Shown: piece by piece, positions 63,198 through 64,000 of the stretch
Layout of the letters: the number at the start of each line of letters is the position of its first letter
How positions within the stretch are numbered: the first letter of the stretch is position 1
Origin: Agreia sp. COWG
GTDB lineage: Bacteria > Actinomycetota > Actinomycetes > Actinomycetales > Microbacteriaceae
Direction of reading: 5' to 3'
Assembly (NCBI RefSeq): GCF_904528075.1
Contig: NZ_LR882035.1
Location: 2,418,001-2,482,000 of the forward strand
DNA: 64,000 nt
Notes under the pieces: generated by a model
What the model was told of the DNA's origin: nothing
Databases searched by the model: none
What the model saw: only the letters and a program-made list of their open reading frames with translations
Translations under genes and position numbers: made by a program

Positions 63198-63203
63198 GGC
63201 AGC

Positions 63204-63794
63204 ATGACGGCCAGTGTTCGGGCGAACGCCTGCGGAATCGTGCTGGGCGGCGATGTCGCGCTCCCGTGTCTCCGGCAGGTTCCGGCTGGTGCAGCCCTCA
63301 ATCTCTGCGCGCAGCACCTGCTCGAGGCCTACGAGGCCGTGGCGGGCGAGGTGGGGGTCACCGACGTTCTGCCCTCCCCCTGCATCGCGTGCGGCTCGCG
63401 CCTGGGCGTGCGCTACGCATTCGGCTGGCTCTGCGCCGTGTGCGAGTGGCGCTACGGCGAGATGCCCGATGCCGAGTGGGCGCCTCCTCGGGTCGATGTC
63501 GTGTACTACATCGGCTACGGCGACCGCGTGAAGATCGGCACCTCGAGCAACCCCCGGGCGAGGCTCGCCCAGCTCTCGTACGAGCGGCTACTCGCCTTCG
63601 AGCACGGCGACCGCTCGCGTGAGCAGCGCCGCCACGCCCAGTTCGCCACTCATCGCATCGGGCGAGGAGAGTGGTTCGAGGCGAACGACGATCTGAGCCG
63701 CCACATCGAGACGCTGAGCGCCGGCGTCGACGACCCGTGGAGCCTCTACCAGCGCTGGCTCAGCGAGGCGATCGCGGCGGCAACGCCGCGCTGA
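63204..63794 (+). CDS. GIY-YIG (T5orf172/MUG113-like) domain protein with zinc ribbon
   Basis: 196 residues. Cys60, Cys63, Cys77 and Cys80 form a likely zinc ribbon. The C-terminal part has YYIGYGDRVKIGTSSNPRARL (101-121), the GIY-YIG-like core with the Arg, and later His144 and Glu156 in GEWFE, matching the T5orf172/MUG113 nuclease subfamily. It probably binds or cuts DNA or RNA, but cellular function is unknown. ATG 63204 is supported by the -10 hexamer. Confidence 0.83.
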   Translation: MTASVRANACGIVLGGDVALPCLRQVPAGAALNLCAQHLLEAYEAVAGEVGVTDVLPSPCIACGSRLGVRYAFGWLCAVCEWRYGEMPDAEWAPPRVDVVYYIGYGDRVKIGTSSNPRARLAQLSYERLLAFEHGDRSREQRRHAQFATHRIGRGEWFEANDDLSRHIETLSAGVDDPWSLYQRWLSEAIAAATPR

Positions 63795-63803
63795 TGTCGA
63801 CGG

Positions 63804-64000
63804 CTACGCCGACTCCCTCTTCACCAACTCAGTCGGCAGGGTGATGGCCGCGGCGGGCTGCCCGTCGATGACCTGCAGCAGCAGCCGCACCATCTCGTGG
63901 CTGATGCGCTCGAACGGCTGGCGCATCGTCGTGAGGGTCGGATCGGTCGAGAGGGCCACCGGCGAATCGTCGAAGCCGACGAGGGCCACATCGGTCGGCA
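63804..64000 (-). CDS. LacI family regulator, C-terminal end (cut by window edge)
   Basis: The last 65 codons only. PTDVALVGFDDSPVALSTDPTLTTMRQPFERISHEMVRLLLQ is the conserved C-terminal part of LacI/GalR repressors; the DNA-binding N-terminus is beyond base 64000. Effector and target unknown. Confidence 0.9.
   Translation of the reverse strand, partial: PTDVALVGFDDSPVALSTDPTLTTMRQPFERISHEMVRLLLQVIDGQPAAAITLPTELVKRESA

Noticed and set aside
1..64000. CRISPR arrays, tRNA or rRNA genes, insertion sequences
   Set aside because: No regularly spaced repeats, no cloverleaf or rRNA sequence, and no transposase were seen on reading.

Overview
The window is a gene-dense, high-GC stretch of an actinobacterial chromosome. 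The gene content and protein sequences (str operon, rpoB-rpoC, Lhr next to a Nei-type glycosylase, a kinase/phosphatase/FHA locus, DUF5997, DUF4916 and DUF1684 proteins, a VIT-family ferritin-like transporter) fit the family Microbacteriaceae. The genus cannot be fixed from this sequence. I see no tRNA or rRNA genes, no insertion sequences, no phage genes and no CRISPR array. GTG and TTG starts and 4-base start/stop overlaps are common. Many genes have a TAnnnT hexamer 6-8 bases upstream of the start codon, which suggests leaderless transcription.

Layout. 1-2423 (minus): str operon rpsL-rpsG-fusA (fusA cut by the window edge) with its promoter and a long leader. 2462-17805 (minus): a signalling and cell-envelope locus read as FHA protein, PP2C phosphatase, membrane Ser/Thr kinase, a giant (about 1,940-residue) surface protein with Ig-like and FN3-like repeats, MoxR ATPase, DUF58 protein, a transglutaminase-fold membrane protein without its catalytic Cys and His, then two small membrane proteins. 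17909-19238 (plus): a spermidine-synthase-like protein and a TetR regulator. 19322-28746 (minus): a membrane-fused alpha/beta hydrolase, rpoC and rpoB. 29010-32279 (plus): a second spermidine-synthase-like paralogue, a lipoprotein sugar dehydrogenase, a TPR-like protein and a SprT-like metalloprotease. 32341-36176: HD, DUF427, AI-2E and 2OG-oxygenase genes with a small membrane protein. 36307-39230 (plus): SRPBCC-like, DUF1684 and a DEAD-box helicase whose upstream region can form a pseudoknot. 39348-50820: degenerate Nudix, Lhr, Nei, a CsoR/RcnR-type repressor, esterase, YbaK, HAD, LysR, DUF5997 and ferritin-VIT genes. 50835-53576: small envelope and F420-type genes. 53545-61636: a divergent lipid-metabolism locus. 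61649-64000: Gfo/Idh/MocA oxidoreductase, an unknown protein, a GIY-YIG protein and the C-terminus of a LacI regulator.

The most striking region is 53545-61636. It encodes an alkyl-DHAP-synthase-like flavoprotein, a PlsC-type acyltransferase, a short-chain reductase, a fatty-acyl reductase fused to a HAD hydrolase, and two paralogous ferritin-like proteins. One paralogue carries a full E/ExxH/E/ExxH di-iron signature and the other has lost it. Together these cover each chemical step expected for ether-lipid synthesis, and possibly for the vinyl-ether (plasmalogen) step in an aerobe. The second unusual system is the kinase-giant surface protein-MoxR-pseudo-transglutaminase locus.
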